Shown: positions 54,800 through 63,985 of the stretch, one piece after another
How the letters are laid out: every line of letters starts with the position of its first letter
Position numbering within the stretch: the stretch's first letter is position 1
Source of the DNA: Paracoccus denitrificans
GTDB lineage: Bacteria; Pseudomonadota; Alphaproteobacteria; Rhodobacterales; Rhodobacteraceae
DNA: 64,000 nt
Direction: 5' to 3'
Assembly (NCBI RefSeq): GCF_900100045.1
Contig: NZ_FNEA01000013.1
Location: 1-64,000 of the forward strand
The notes under the pieces: model-generated
Database searches by the model: none
Told to the model about the DNA's origin: nothing
The model's input: only the letters and a program-made list of their open reading frames with translations
Program-made: the position numbers and the translations under genes

Positions 54800-56464
54800 T
54801 CAGGTCAGTTCCCGCTTTTCGGCCAGCAGGCCCTTGAGAATGGCCCAGCAGGCGCCCAGCAGCACCAGCGTGAAGGGCAGGCCGGTCGAAACCGCCATCG
54901 CCTGCAAGGCCGTCAGCCCGCCACCCAGAAGCAGGGCGATGGCGACCAGCCCTTCGAAACTGCACCAGAAGATGCGCTGCGGCACCGGCGCGTGGATCTT
55001 GCCGCCCGCCGCGATGGTGTCGATCACCAGCGAGCCGGAATCCGAGGAGGTGACGAAGAACACGATCACCAGAACAATGCCGATGAAGCTGGAAATCGCG
55101 GTCAGCGGCAGCTGCGACAGCATCTGGAACAGCTGCAGTTCCAGCGCCGCATCGGTCACACCCGAAAAGCCGGCCAATGTCTCGGAAATCGCGGTGCCGC
55201 CAAAGGCCGTCATCCACAGGACCGAGATCAGCGAGGGCACGATCAGCACCGCGGTCAGGAACTGCCGCACGGTCCGCCCGCGCGAGACCCTGGCGATGAA
55301 CATGCCGACAAAGGGCGACCAGCTGATCCACCAAGCCCAATAGAAGGCGGTCCAGCCATGGCGGAAGTTGTCGTCGGTGCGCCCGAACGGGTTGGACAGC
55401 GGCAGGATCTTGGCGCCATAGGCGGCCAGATTGCCGAAAAAGCCGGTCAGGATCTGCCAGGTCGGCCCGGTCAGGATCACGAAAAGCAGCAGCAGGACCG
55501 CAAGGATCATGTTGATCTCGGACAGGCGCTTGACGCCCTTTTCGACGCCCAGCACGACCGAGGCCGTGGCCACCCCGGTGATGATGACGATCAGCACGAT
55601 CTTGGCGGTCAGCGCGGTGCTCCAGCCGAACAGGAAATGGAAACCCGCCGATGCCTGCTCGGCGCCGATCCCCAGCGAGGTGGCCAGCCCGAACAGCGTC
55701 GCCATCACCGCCAGCACATCCACGACATGGCCCGGCCAGCCCCAGACCCGTTCGCCCAGAATCGGATAGAACACCGAGCGCAGCGTCAGCGGCAGCCCCT
55801 TGTTATAGGCAAACAGCGCCAGAGCCAGCGCCACGACCGCATAGATCGCCCAAGGATGCAGGCCCCAGTGAAAGATCGTCGCGGCCATCGCCAGCCGCCG
55901 CGCGCCCAGTTCGTCCCCCGGCGCGCCGTCCAGCGGCGCCCAATCGGTGCGCACGCCGTTTTCGACCACCGGCCCGCCCAATGCGGCGGTGAAATGGCCC
56001 AGCGGCTCACTGACGCCATAGAACATCAGGCCGATGCCCATGCCGGCGGCAAACAGCATCGAAAACCAGCCGGTCAGCGAGAAATCGGGCGTGGCCTCGG
56101 GGCCGCCCAGCCGGACCGAGCCCAGCGGCGACAGGATCAGGCCAACGCACAGCAGCACGAAGACATTGCCGGCGATCAGGAAGAACCAGTCGAAATTGCT
56201 GGTAACGACGTCGCGCAATCCGCCGAAGAACGGCCCCAGCACCGAGGGGAACAGCAGCGTGGCCGCGGTAAAGACCACCACCGCGACGCCGGAGATCATG
56301 AAGACGGGGTTGTGGATGTCGAAGGCGACCGGCTTGACGCCTTCGATATTGTCCTGTCCGATCTCGTAATCGGTCGCGATGATCTGGGTCGGGCCCTCGG
56401 GCGGCGGCAGGGCCTCGATGCCGGCGTCGGCGATCAACGGTTCGGATGGGCTTATCTGTGACAT
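54800..56464 (-). CDS. BCCT-family betaine/choline/carnitine transporter
   Basis: 554 residues from ATG 56464 behind AAAGGGACGC. It shows the 12-helix BCCT fold: GMGIGLMFYGVSEPLGHF (glycine-rich helix 1'), FHWGLHPWAIYAVVALALAL with the aromatic box, and FYWAWWISWSPFVGMFIARVSRGRT. It takes up quaternary ammonium compounds such as glycine betaine or choline with Na+ or H+. The cytoplasmic N-terminus is long (about 55 residues). No substrate-specific neighbour is present. Confidence 0.93.
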   Translation of the reverse strand: MSQISPSEPLIADAGIEALPPPEGPTQIIATDYEIGQDNIEGVKPVAFDIHNPVFMISGVAVVVFTAATLLFPSVLGPFFGGLRDVVTSNFDWFFLIAGNVFVLLCVGLILSPLGSVRLGGPEATPDFSLTGWFSMLFAAGMGIGLMFYGVSEPLGHFTAALGGPVVENGVRTDWAPLDGAPGDELGARRLAMAATIFHWGLHPWAIYAVVALALALFAYNKGLPLTLRSVFYPILGERVWGWPGHVVDVLAVMATLFGLATSLGIGAEQASAGFHFLFGWSTALTAKIVLIVIITGVATASVVLGVEKGVKRLSEINMILAVLLLLFVILTGPTWQILTGFFGNLAAYGAKILPLSNPFGRTDDNFRHGWTAFYWAWWISWSPFVGMFIARVSRGRTVRQFLTAVLIVPSLISVLWMTAFGGTAISETLAGFSGVTDAALELQLFQMLSQLPLTAISSFIGIVLVIVFFVTSSDSGSLVIDTIAAGGKIHAPVPQRIFWCSFEGLVAIALLLGGGLTALQAMAVSTGLPFTLVLLGACWAILKGLLAEKRELT

Positions 56465-56595
56465 GCGTCCCTTTCTCATTTGGGTTCGATCGGGCGCCGA
56501 AAGCTTCGACTCGACGCGAAATGCGCCTGGGGACCCAGAGTTTCACAGTTTCTTTATGATTGCCATCCGCAGCCGCCTGACAGTTGAACTGGGAC

Positions 56596-56727
56596 ATGGC
56601 GATGCTTGCATCATTCGAAATTCTTCCGCTGGCAGATCAAGATCGTCGTTTCTTCGAGATCCGCGAGGTGGTTCGTCCCAGGAATCGGTATTTAGCCTTG
56701 GGGATATGGGACCGGCTGACAAAATAA
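56596..56727 (+). other. Short open frame of unknown nature upstream of the SIR2 gene
   Basis: A 43-codon frame from ATG 56596 reads MAMLASFEILPLADQDRR and ends at 56727. Its composition is coding-like, but no family could be named and there is no good ribosome site. It may be a fragment of a longer lost gene. Confidence 0.3.
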
Positions 56728-56839
56728 GGCGTTCGATCGCCGAAAGCTCCGGAGGACCGCAGCGTAGCCCAGGCGATAGTGGATTGCGATTGGCGGTGGG
56801 CTTTGCTGTAGTCAGGCGAAGGCACTTCTGAGGGAAGCA

Positions 56840-58123
56840 ATGACGTCTTACTGGAATGGCCGACAGGCACGGCCCGACAACCTCCGGCTGTTGACCCATG
56901 AGGGTGCCTGGAAGGCGTGGGCAGATGCTGAAGAACCGATGCCGGCGGATCCAGAGCATCGGCTTCGCGGGTGCCGCTCCATCGTGACGCAGGCACTTCA
57001 GGACGTCTTGCACTCGACTAATGTGATCATCCTGCTCGGCTCAGGCGCATCGTTTTGTGCGCGAAATACGACAGGTCCTAATGCTCCGGGCATGCGGGAT
57101 TTATGGGTTGGGGTGCGGGCAGCTTGCGAAGCGCACCGCGCCGGTGAATTCGATGCGGTAGTGAGGGCGCTGGTTGGAACGGCACCCGGAGTAGATCCGG
57201 ACGGCAACCCGAAGACTGGCAACATCGAACGACTGCTCAGCCTGTGCAAAATGCGCCTCGAGCTTCTGTCGGTGAAAGAGGAAACCTTGAAGAATGCGCG
57301 ATCGCTGGTGGACGATCCCGGGCCAGAGGAAGCCGCCGCCGTTGCGGAAATGGAAAGTCTCTCAGCGTTCGTGTCGCTGGCAGAGGAAGCGGTCCTAACC
57401 AAGGTCGGCTTCGTGAATGCGACGACGGAGCTTTCGGCGCATACGGAACTTCTTACGAAATTCGGTCGCAGGAGTGCTGACAAGCCCCGGGTCAAGATTT
57501 TTACGACGAACTACGACTTGTGTATCGAGGAGGCGGCACTCCGGCTCAATGCGGTTCTCGTGGATGGATTTTCGCACAGCGCGCGGCAGCGATACAATCG
57601 AGACAACTTCGATCATGATATCGTCCGCCGGCGCAACGGCACCGCACGCGCAGACTTCGTCGACGGTGTCTTCCAACTCTACAAACTGCATGGCTCTGTC
57701 GACTGGAGACGTGTCGGCGACCACGTCTTCCGCAGTTTGGATATGGATTTTGAGCACGGCGCACCCGTCCTGATCTACCCCCGGTCTACGAAATATCAGG
57801 AGGCGTTCGATAGCCCCTATCTCGATATGTTCGCGGCATTGCAGGCCGGGTTAAGGGAGCCCGATACGACACTGATCATCGCGAAGACCCCGCCCCACCG
57901 GACGGCGCTGTTGCGCAAATCAGCCGATGACCGGACTTCCCCTTTCCCCGGGCACACCTATCCTGCAGCCACGGTCATCGGGATACCGAGTGCTGTGAAG
58001 CGGTTGAGGACCGCCGCGCGGATCTGGACCTCTGCCACCTGGCGGTCGAAGTCTCGCGACATCAGCCGCTGGCCGAGCAGCTTCACGCAGTTCATTTTTG
58101 TTTCGACCCTGCTGCGGCGGTGA
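56840..58123 (+). pseudogene. SIR2-domain (NADase-type) defence-like gene, interrupted by an IS
   Basis: Start ATG 56840 behind GAGGGAAG. The SIR2-like core is visible: NVIILLGSGASFCAR (about 61-75), IFTTNYDLCIEEAA (about 220-233), YKLHGSVDW (about 281-289) and the final strand PDTTLIIA. Intact SIR2 proteins of anti-phage systems, such as those paired with HerA helicases, continue with a phosphate-binding GYSFGDDH-type motif and more sequence. Here the frame runs into an IS5-type element at about codon 353 (57900), leaving about 70 foreign residues. No helicase partner remains next to it, so the system is probably dead. Confidence 0.7.
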
Positions 58124-58406
58124 TACCCGCTCCAGTTCCGCCAGAGCGCCCGGCCCAAGCGCTTCGATGCTCGCAGGATCTCGTTGCGCGCCCGGGCTCC
58201 GGCTGTGTCCGGCTTCCATGGCCTCGCATTCTGTCTCGGCGGTATGATAGCTGCAGCATCGCGGGCGGCGATGGCGTCATGGCAGGCACGGGTGTCATAG
58301 GCACCGTCGGCGGTGACGGTGGCGATCTCCTCCTCCGCCGGGATCTGGGCAAGCAGGTCCGGCAGCATCGGCGCATCGCCAACACTGCTGGAGGTGACCT
58401 CGACGT
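57900..58406 (-). mobile_element. IS5-type insertion sequence, truncated
   Basis: The left boundary is near 57900, where GGACGGCGCTGTTGCGCAAA looks like an IS5-group terminal repeat, inside the SIR2 gene. A 3' transposase part follows on the minus strand. The other end is missing, replaced by an IS66 tail at about 58410-58434. Confidence 0.65.
57958..58406 (-). pseudogene. IS5-family transposase, C-terminal part
   Basis: About 145 residues of DDE transposase: VGDAPMLPDLLAQIPAEEEI, then TVTADGAYDTRACHDAIAAR with a catalytic aspartate, IIPPRQNARPWKP, and WSGYHRRSRVETKMNCVKLLGQ with the catalytic glutamate. The N-terminal half, including the first catalytic aspartate, is absent. It cannot move by itself. 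Confidence 0.85.
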
Positions 58407-58433
58407 AAGCGTTTGCAGGGGATCACGGGCGGC

Positions 58434-58646
58434 TTAGCTTGCCGGCCTGAAGTTCCAGGGCAGCAGGTCGTCGATGCGGCTTTGCGGATGACCGCTGGCG
58501 ATGGCGGTGAGCGTGGCCTTGAGGTAGGCGAAGGGCTCGATGCCGTTGATCTTGCAGGTTTCGATCAGCGAGGCGATGCGGCCCCAGGCGATGCCGCCTT
58601 CGTCGTGACCGGCGAAGAGTGCATTCTTGCGATTGAGGGCCATCAC
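58434..58646 (-). pseudogene. IS66-family transposase (TnpC) C-terminal remnant
   Basis: 70 residues ending at 58434: ALNRKNALFAGHDEGG, then WGRIASLIETCKINGIEPFAYL and HPQSRIDDLLPWNF. This is the IS66 C-terminal element. The catalytic core and tnpA/tnpB are missing. The ATG at 58646 is only the point where the fragment begins. Confidence 0.85.
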
Positions 58647-58681
58647 CCGTTCATTCTGCCCATGTCGGGCAATTTGTTGAG

Positions 58682-59122
58682 GTGCATTACCGGTGGCACG
58701 CGCTTTTTGGCCGACAGTTTCGGGTTGAGCGTGTCGACCGACGCAAGTCCGGTCAGTTTGTCCATATCGAGGTTCTGCCTGGCATCTTCATGGTCGTGGC
58801 CGCGTGGATGCTCGACCCGGCGGCTTGCACCGGAATGGACCTCGGCACGCCGCGCGTATCGCTCGCGGCCCTGTCGGATCTCGATGACCTTCTGACTCGG
58901 CGCGGTCTTCGGCGAAGCTCTTCCGGTGATATCATCGCCGGAAAGGAACAGACCGATGCAAGACCTGCCCACCGGGCCGTCGCGCCCCAGGCAATTGCAG
59001 ATGCAGTTCGACTCGGAGCGGTTGCGCGGAATGAGCCCACGGGAGCGCCAGCAGGTATTGACGCGCCTGGCCATTCTGCTGGCCGAAGCAGCGGGAGCGA
59101 GCGAGCTGGAGGGAGGCGATGA
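58682..59122 (+). CDS. Accessory protein of a serine-recombinase cassette
   Basis: Up to 146 residues from a GTG at 58682; the frame is open from 58634 and its true start may have been cut by the IS66 remnant. It reads VHYRWHALFGRQFRVERVDR, VHIEVLPGIFMVVAAWMLDP and GTPRVSLAALSDLDDLL. Similar small proteins lie directly upstream of resolvase-like recombinases in alphaproteobacterial mobile elements. The second half overlaps the next small gene in another frame, so the real end could be earlier. Function unknown. Confidence 0.5.
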   Translation: MHYRWHALFGRQFRVERVDRRKSGQFVHIEVLPGIFMVVAAWMLDPAACTGMDLGTPRVSLAALSDLDDLLTRRGLRRSSSGDIIAGKEQTDARPAHRAVAPQAIADAVRLGAVARNEPTGAPAGIDAPGHSAGRSSGSERAGGRR

Positions 59123-59132
59123 TGGACGGTGA
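58956..59132 (+). CDS. Small protein of the recombinase cassette
   Basis: 58 residues from ATG 58956 behind AAAGGAAC. A central helix MSPRERQQVLTRLAILLAEA dominates. Its stop lies 14 bases inside the recombinase gene, which suggests translational coupling. Probably an accessory or DNA-binding helper; no family is named. Confidence 0.55.
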   Translation: MQDLPTGPSRPRQLQMQFDSERLRGMSPRERQQVLTRLAILLAEAAGASELEGGDDGR

Positions 59133-60442
59133 TGTTCTTCCACCGGCCATCCTGCAGCGCAAGGCGGTGGTCTATGTGCGCCAATCGACCCCGGCCCAGG
59201 TGGAGCTCAACACCGAGAGCCGGCGACGGCAGTATGAACTGGTCGAGATCGCGCGTCGTCGTGGTTTCAGGACCGTGGATGTGATTGACGACGATCTTGG
59301 CCGCTCCGCCAGCGGCATGGTGGCCCGGCCCGGCTTCGAGAAGCTTGTCGCCGCCTTGTGCGCCGGGGAAGTCGGCGCCGTGCTCTGCTTTGACGCTTCG
59401 CGGCTGGCACGCAACGGCAGGGACTGGCACCACCTGCTCGAACTGTGCGGGCTTGTCGAGGCGCGTGTCATCGACCTCGATGGCATCTACGATCCCTGCC
59501 TGCCGAACGACCGCCTGCTGCTCGGCATGAAGGGCAGCATCAGCGAGTTCGAGCTTGGGGTGATCCGGGCGCGCATGCTTGACGCCGCCCGGGCGAAGGC
59601 GCGCCGTGGCGAACTTCGGATCAGCGTGCCGATCGGCTATATCTGGCATCGCGAGGCCGGCCTCGGCCTCGATCCCGACTTCCGGCTCCAGCAGTGTCAT
59701 CCGGCTGGTCTTCGAGCGATTCCGCCAACTCGGCAGCGCACGGCAGACGCATCTGTCGCTGGCGGCGGAGGGGGTGTTCTTTCCGCGCCCCTCGGACGGC
59801 AAACGCCTGACCTCCTTCGATTGGACAGCGATCCGCTATCGCAACGTCATCGGGCTGCTGAAGAACCCCTTCTACGCAGGGGCCTATGTCTATGGAAAGA
59901 GTGAGAAGCGCATTGAACTGGTCGACGGTCGCGCGCGTAAGACCTACGGCCATGGCAAGCCGCCTGAGGCGTGGGACGTGTTGATCCGTGATCATCATGC
60001 CGCCTATATCGATTGGGCGGAATACGAGCGGAACCAGATGCTGCTCGCAGCCAACGCCTATGGACGTGCGGGAGGACAGAAGTCCGGGCGGGGCGGCCGT
60101 GCTCTTCTTGCCGGCATGCTGACCTGCGGGCGCTGTGGCCGCGGTCTGGCCGTCGCCTATGTCGGCGCCCCGCCCGGCCGTCCGACCTATCGCTGCGATC
60201 GGCCCAATCTCATGCTCGGCCTGCCGCGCTGTCTCAGCTTCGGTGGATCCCGTGTGGACGCCGCGATCGCATCGGAGATACTGCGCGTGGTCGAGCCGAT
60301 GGCGATCGAGGCCGCACTGGAGGCGGAGCGGATGCACAGGGAAGGAGAGGCCGAGCGCCGGCGCGTAGCCGAACTCGACCTGCAGCAGTCAGAATACGAT
60401 GCTTCGCTGGCGGAACGGCGCTATGCTGTCAATCGGCGTTGA
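59119..60442 (+). pseudogene. Large serine recombinase, frameshifted and 3'-truncated
   Basis: The N-terminal resolvase domain from ATG 59119 has the nucleophile serine in VVYVRQSTPAQV, then CFDASRLARNGRDWHHLLELC and GSISEFELGVIRARM. Near 59694 the frame breaks: after DPDFRLQQ the homology continues in another frame as VIRLVFERFRQLG, consistent with loss of two bases. The second part has the recombinase domain (NPFYAGAYVYGK) and a zinc ribbon (CGRCGRG...YRC). It ends at 60442 where IS21-type sequence begins, short of the usual coiled-coil tail. Probably inactive. Confidence 0.8.
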
Positions 60443-61025
60443 ATGGTGCCCCCTTATCGGCGTCCAAAAGTGACCCCTTTGGCGCGCGGGTGAGCAGGCC
60501 CGTGGCGGCGTAGCTTTCCAGCTGGCGCAGCCGACGCGGGCCTGCGTTTTGGAGGGCGGTCAAGCTCGTGTTTTGATGCGCCAGCTGTCGTTGCCGGTTT
60601 CGACGATGTCGCAATGGTGGGTGAGACGATCGAGCAGCGCGGTGGTCATCTTCGCGTCTCCGAAGACGGTCGGCCACTCCCCGAATGCCAGGTTGGTGGT
60701 GACGATGACGGAGGTCTGCTCGTAGAGCTTGCTGACCAGATGGAACAGCAACTGACCGCCGGACTGTGCGAATGGCAAGTATCCGAGCTCATCGAGGATG
60801 ACGAAGTCGAGCCGCATGAGATGCTCGGCCAGGCGGCCCGCCCGCCCTGCACGGGCCTCGGCCTCGAGCCTGTTCACGAGGTCCACAACATTGAAGAAGC
60901 GGCCGCGAGCGCCGTTGCGGATGGCAGCGCGCGCGATCGCCACGGAGATATGGGTCTTGCCGGTCCCGGTGCCGCCGACCAGCACGACATTGCGCTGCTG
61001 GCTGAGGAATTCCCCGCTGGCCAGC
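60443..61025 (-). mobile_element. IS21-type element remnant
   Basis: One end is marked by GTGACCCCTTT-like sequence near 60470-60481, typical of IS21-group ends. Only the istB 3' part is left and no istA is present. The fragment joins the recombinase tail to the DUF4405 gene. Confidence 0.6.
60560..61025 (-). pseudogene. IS21-family helper ATPase IstB, N-terminally truncated
   Basis: About 155 residues: [20 protein letters not shown] (Walker A), [36 protein letters not shown] (Walker B), [20 protein letters not shown] and a normal C-terminus. The first 90 or so residues are replaced by the DUF4405 gene at the junction near 61025. The open frame upstream of that point is not istB. Confidence 0.85.
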
Positions 61026-61236
61026 CCGATTTCAGATGCCGCAGGAAGGGGCGGTAGTTCACGGCGATGTGGGCGCCCGCACCCAGCACGAACAACCACG
61101 AAAGCCATTCGTGGACGAAGGTGACGTAGCCGGGCACGATGTCGAAGAACATCATGACGCCGGTTCCGAACATCAGAACCGAGGCGCCGATGGTCAGCGG
61201 AGTCGCCCAGCGGCGCATGGTTATGGCTTCGGCCAT
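61025..61236 (-). pseudogene. DUF4405 membrane protein, 3'-truncated by IS21 remnant
   Basis: From ATG 61236 behind AAAGG the frame encodes [20 protein letters not shown] and [25 protein letters not shown], two membrane helices with the histidines typical of DUF4405, a cytochrome b561-like family. After HLKSG the sequence switches to istB. Roughly half of the protein is lost. Confidence 0.7.
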
Positions 61237-61349
61237 GTCGGAACCTTTCGAGTTGGGCGGGTGCAGGCCGGGGAGCAGGCGTCAGGCCAGCCTTTCCCGT
61301 CCTGCGGATGGGCCATCCGCAGCGATCCTCGCTATTTATCACCGCCTAT

Positions 61350-61364
61350 TGTGTATTATGCACA
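61350..61364. promoter_or_regulatory. Shared operator, copy 1
   Basis: TGTGTATTATGCACA is a near-perfect 7-1-7 inverted repeat (one mismatched pair), about 115 bases upstream of the DUF4405 start. The same element occurs at 63971-63985 with one base difference, and the following TAA is also kept. Confidence 0.65.
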
Positions 61365-61420
61365 TAATTGAGCATGCGGCCCACGTCAAGCTGAAACGTG
61401 CAAAATACGCATATGTGGCA

Positions 61421-62656
61421 TCACGGGTCAGCTCTCTTTGATGAATCCGATCCCGCCGGAGATAGTGCCACGACGGCAATACCGGCCAAGGCCAGCCCGA
61501 CAAGGGCCATGGCCCACCCGGTGAAATGCTGGCCCTCGATCAGCAGCCCCCCGGCAATCGGTGCGACGATGTTGATCAGCGCGGCCATGGACTGGGCCAT
61601 CCCCATCGCAGCACCCTGCGAGGTGGCGGGCACGATGAGTGAAAGTGCGGCGACAAGCGTGGGCCGGGCCAAGGCGATGCCTGTTGCGGCCATCACTATT
61701 CCGGCCGCCAACGCCGGGACCGTGCCGACAAGGCCGATGATCATGAACCCGATGGCGAGGAGGCTGAAGGAGGCCATGGCCAGCGTCCTCTCGCGCAGGG
61801 CCTTGCCAAGGAGCGGCATCACGACGACCTGCACCAGAATATTGATCGCTCCGGCCGCAACGAACACGAACCCGATCTCTGTCGGATCGAAGGGCCGGCC
61901 TTGCCATTGGAAGCGGGCGTGCAGCACCAGGGCGAATTGCGATCCGAACAGGCTGAACGCCATGAACAGCAGGGCGAGCGCCGCAAGAAGGTGCTTCACC
62001 TGCGGCAAGGCGAGAAGACCGCCGATCTGCGCCAGGAAAGGTGCTGGCGCTGGCTTGTGGATCGGCTGCTGTCCTTCGGCGGGAAGCAGGAGGCAGGTTG
62101 CCAGGATGCTGGCCAGGGAAACGACTGCGGCGACTCCGAACGGCACGGCCAGTCCCATCGGTGCCAGAACACCTGCCAGCGCCGGTCCGACCATCGTGCC
62201 GACACCCATCGCGGCACTGACGAAGCCGATGGCCTGTCGCCGCTTGTGGGGCGCAGTCCGGTCCGACACATAGGCGGTCGCGATCGAGATGTTGCCTGCC
62301 GACAGGCCGCCGAGGATTCGAGCGGCGAACACGACGGCAAGATTGGGGGCCAGGGCGAGCAGGAGGAAGCTCGCACAGGTTCCGATCTGGCTGGCCACCA
62401 GCAGCCGCTTGCGGCCGAACAGGTCGGAGGCTTTCCCGAGGATCGGCGCGGCCAGCAACTCGCACAGCGAAAAGCTGGCCAGCAGCAGGCCGATGGTCAG
62501 GGGCGTGGCTCCGAACTCGCTTGCGTAGAACGGCAGCAGGGGCAGGATCATGCCCAGACCAGCACTTTCCACCGCGACAACCGCCAAGATCGGGGGCAGG
62601 GGACTCCGATCCGGCGCGGCGGGCTCCTCGGGCATCATCGGACTGTTTCCTTGCAT
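61421..62656 (-). CDS. Major facilitator superfamily drug-type exporter (TetA-like)
   Basis: 411 residues from ATG 62656, or 405 from ATG 62638, which has the better ribosome site (AAGGAAAC). Twelve membrane helices are seen. It has the MFS motif A GKASDLFGRKRLLVASQ and the TetA-type helix 5 motif GVGTMVGPALAG. It probably exports a small toxic compound; substrate unknown. It follows a similar MFS gene after 6 bases, so the two are one operon and may be an old duplication or a heterologous pair. Confidence 0.88.
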   Translation of the reverse strand: MQGNSPMMPEEPAAPDRSPLPPILAVVAVESAGLGMILPLLPFYASEFGATPLTIGLLLASFSLCELLAAPILGKASDLFGRKRLLVASQIGTCASFLLLALAPNLAVVFAARILGGLSAGNISIATAYVSDRTAPHKRRQAIGFVSAAMGVGTMVGPALAGVLAPMGLAVPFGVAAVVSLASILATCLLLPAEGQQPIHKPAPAPFLAQIGGLLALPQVKHLLAALALLFMAFSLFGSQFALVLHARFQWQGRPFDPTEIGFVFVAAGAINILVQVVVMPLLGKALRERTLAMASFSLLAIGFMIIGLVGTVPALAAGIVMAATGIALARPTLVAALSLIVPATSQGAAMGMAQSMAALINIVAPIAGGLLIEGQHFTGWAMALVGLALAGIAVVALSPAGSDSSKRADP

Positions 62657-62662
62657 GGGAGA

Positions 62663-63895
62663 TCAGTCGGCCCGCGCCGCCGTTTCCGGGTCCACCGCCG
62701 GCAGATGTCGCCAGGCGATGGCTGCGGTCAGTGCGACGAGGGCGATGATCACGCCGGTCCAAAGGCCGTAGAGCGCCTGTCCTATCAACAGCCCGGCGAA
62801 GACCGGGGAGGCGACATCGGTGAGCGCGATCAGGGATTGGGTGGTGCCGATGACGATCCCTTGCCGTTCCTGCGGAGCATGGACCGACAGAGCCGAGAAG
62901 AACGTCGGGCGCGCCATCGCATCGCCGAAGCTGACGCAGAGGATAGCGAGAACGAGGACCGGAAGCGTTGTCGCAAGACCCACCGTCATGTAGCCGGTGG
63001 CGACGATGGCACAGATGAATATGATCAGGCGACGTACGGTGAAGAACCGTCCCAGCCAGCGCAGCAGGAACAGTTGCACGAGGATGTTGATCGCTCCGTC
63101 CGCCGCCAGCACATAGCCAAGCTCGCGCGGGCCGAAGGGATTTTCCGGTGTGACGAAACTCGCCTGGAGGTAGTTGGCAAGCTGCGAGCTATACATCCCG
63201 TAGGCGAAGAAATAGCAGAGCAGCACGACGACCAGCACGCGGATCAGCGGCGAGCCGACGATTGACCTGAACGAGACCTCGCGCGATGCGTCGGGGGTTT
63301 GCGATGCGGCCGGGCTGCGCTTCAGCCAGAGTGCCGTGACGGTGAAGCTGACAGCAGACAGCACCATCGCGGCGTAGATCGGTGCGGTCAGCGAGATGTC
63401 GGACAGATAGCCGGAAATGCCTGCCCCGACGATGCCGCCCAGCCCTACCCCAGCGTGGAGGGTGCCGATCGCCTGTCTTCGATTGGCGGGCGAACTGTGG
63501 TCGGCGGCATAGGCGGCTGCGGCGGCAAAGGTTCCGCCGGTGAAGCCGAACAGCATCCTTGCCAGCAGGACAGGGATAACGGCCTGAGCCAGGCCCAGCA
63601 GCAGCAGGCTGACGAAGGCTGTGGCTTGCGTGGCGAGCAAGATCCGCTTGCGCCCCAGCCGGTCGGAGAGTTGGCCGATCAGCGGTGCCGCGACCAGGTG
63701 GGTCAATGCCTCGGTGCCCATGACGATGCCGAGGATCAGCGGTGTGCCGCCCATCTCCTGGATATAGAATGGCAGGATCGGCAGGGTGGAGGCGGCGCTG
63801 GCAGCATAAAGGCTGACGACCAGGAAGACCGGCAGCATCAGCCGCCAATCGAGTCTTTCCGGGGCGGCATCGTCCGCAGTTGCTGCGTCGTTCAT
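62663..63895 (-). CDS. Major facilitator superfamily exporter, first of a tandem pair
   Basis: 410 residues from ATG 63895, chosen for AGAAGGAA upstream; an earlier in-frame ATG at 63970 overlaps the operator. It has MFS motif A GQLSDRLGRKRILLATQ and VGLGGIVGAGISG in helix 5. It shares overall layout with the downstream MFS protein, including IGYV/GFVFAADGAINILVQ-type helices. Expression is probably controlled by the near-palindrome at 63971-63985. Confidence 0.88.
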   Translation of the reverse strand: MNDAATADDAAPERLDWRLMLPVFLVVSLYAASAASTLPILPFYIQEMGGTPLILGIVMGTEALTHLVAAPLIGQLSDRLGRKRILLATQATAFVSLLLLGLAQAVIPVLLARMLFGFTGGTFAAAAAYAADHSSPANRRQAIGTLHAGVGLGGIVGAGISGYLSDISLTAPIYAAMVLSAVSFTVTALWLKRSPAASQTPDASREVSFRSIVGSPLIRVLVVVLLCYFFAYGMYSSQLANYLQASFVTPENPFGPRELGYVLAADGAINILVQLFLLRWLGRFFTVRRLIIFICAIVATGYMTVGLATTLPVLVLAILCVSFGDAMARPTFFSALSVHAPQERQGIVIGTTQSLIALTDVASPVFAGLLIGQALYGLWTGVIIALVALTAAIAWRHLPAVDPETAARAD

Positions 63896-63970
63896 CTCGC
63901 GATTCCTTCTGTTGGCGCGCATCTGCGTCGCGAATGAGCGTCGGGAAGTCGGTTGCTGCCGCCCGCTCAA

Positions 63971-63985
63971 TGTGTATCATGCACA
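63971..63985. promoter_or_regulatory. Shared operator, copy 2
   Basis: TGTGTATCATGCACA, a 7-1-7 inverted repeat with one mismatch, 75 bases upstream of the first MFS gene. It matches the element at 61350 in 14 of 15 positions, indicating a common regulator, possibly encoded just outside the right edge. Confidence 0.68.

Noticed and set aside
58413..58895. 160-codon plus-strand open frame across the IS66 remnant
   Set aside because: Its first half is antisense to the clear IS66 transposase tail and its second half is out of frame with the recombinase-cassette protein.
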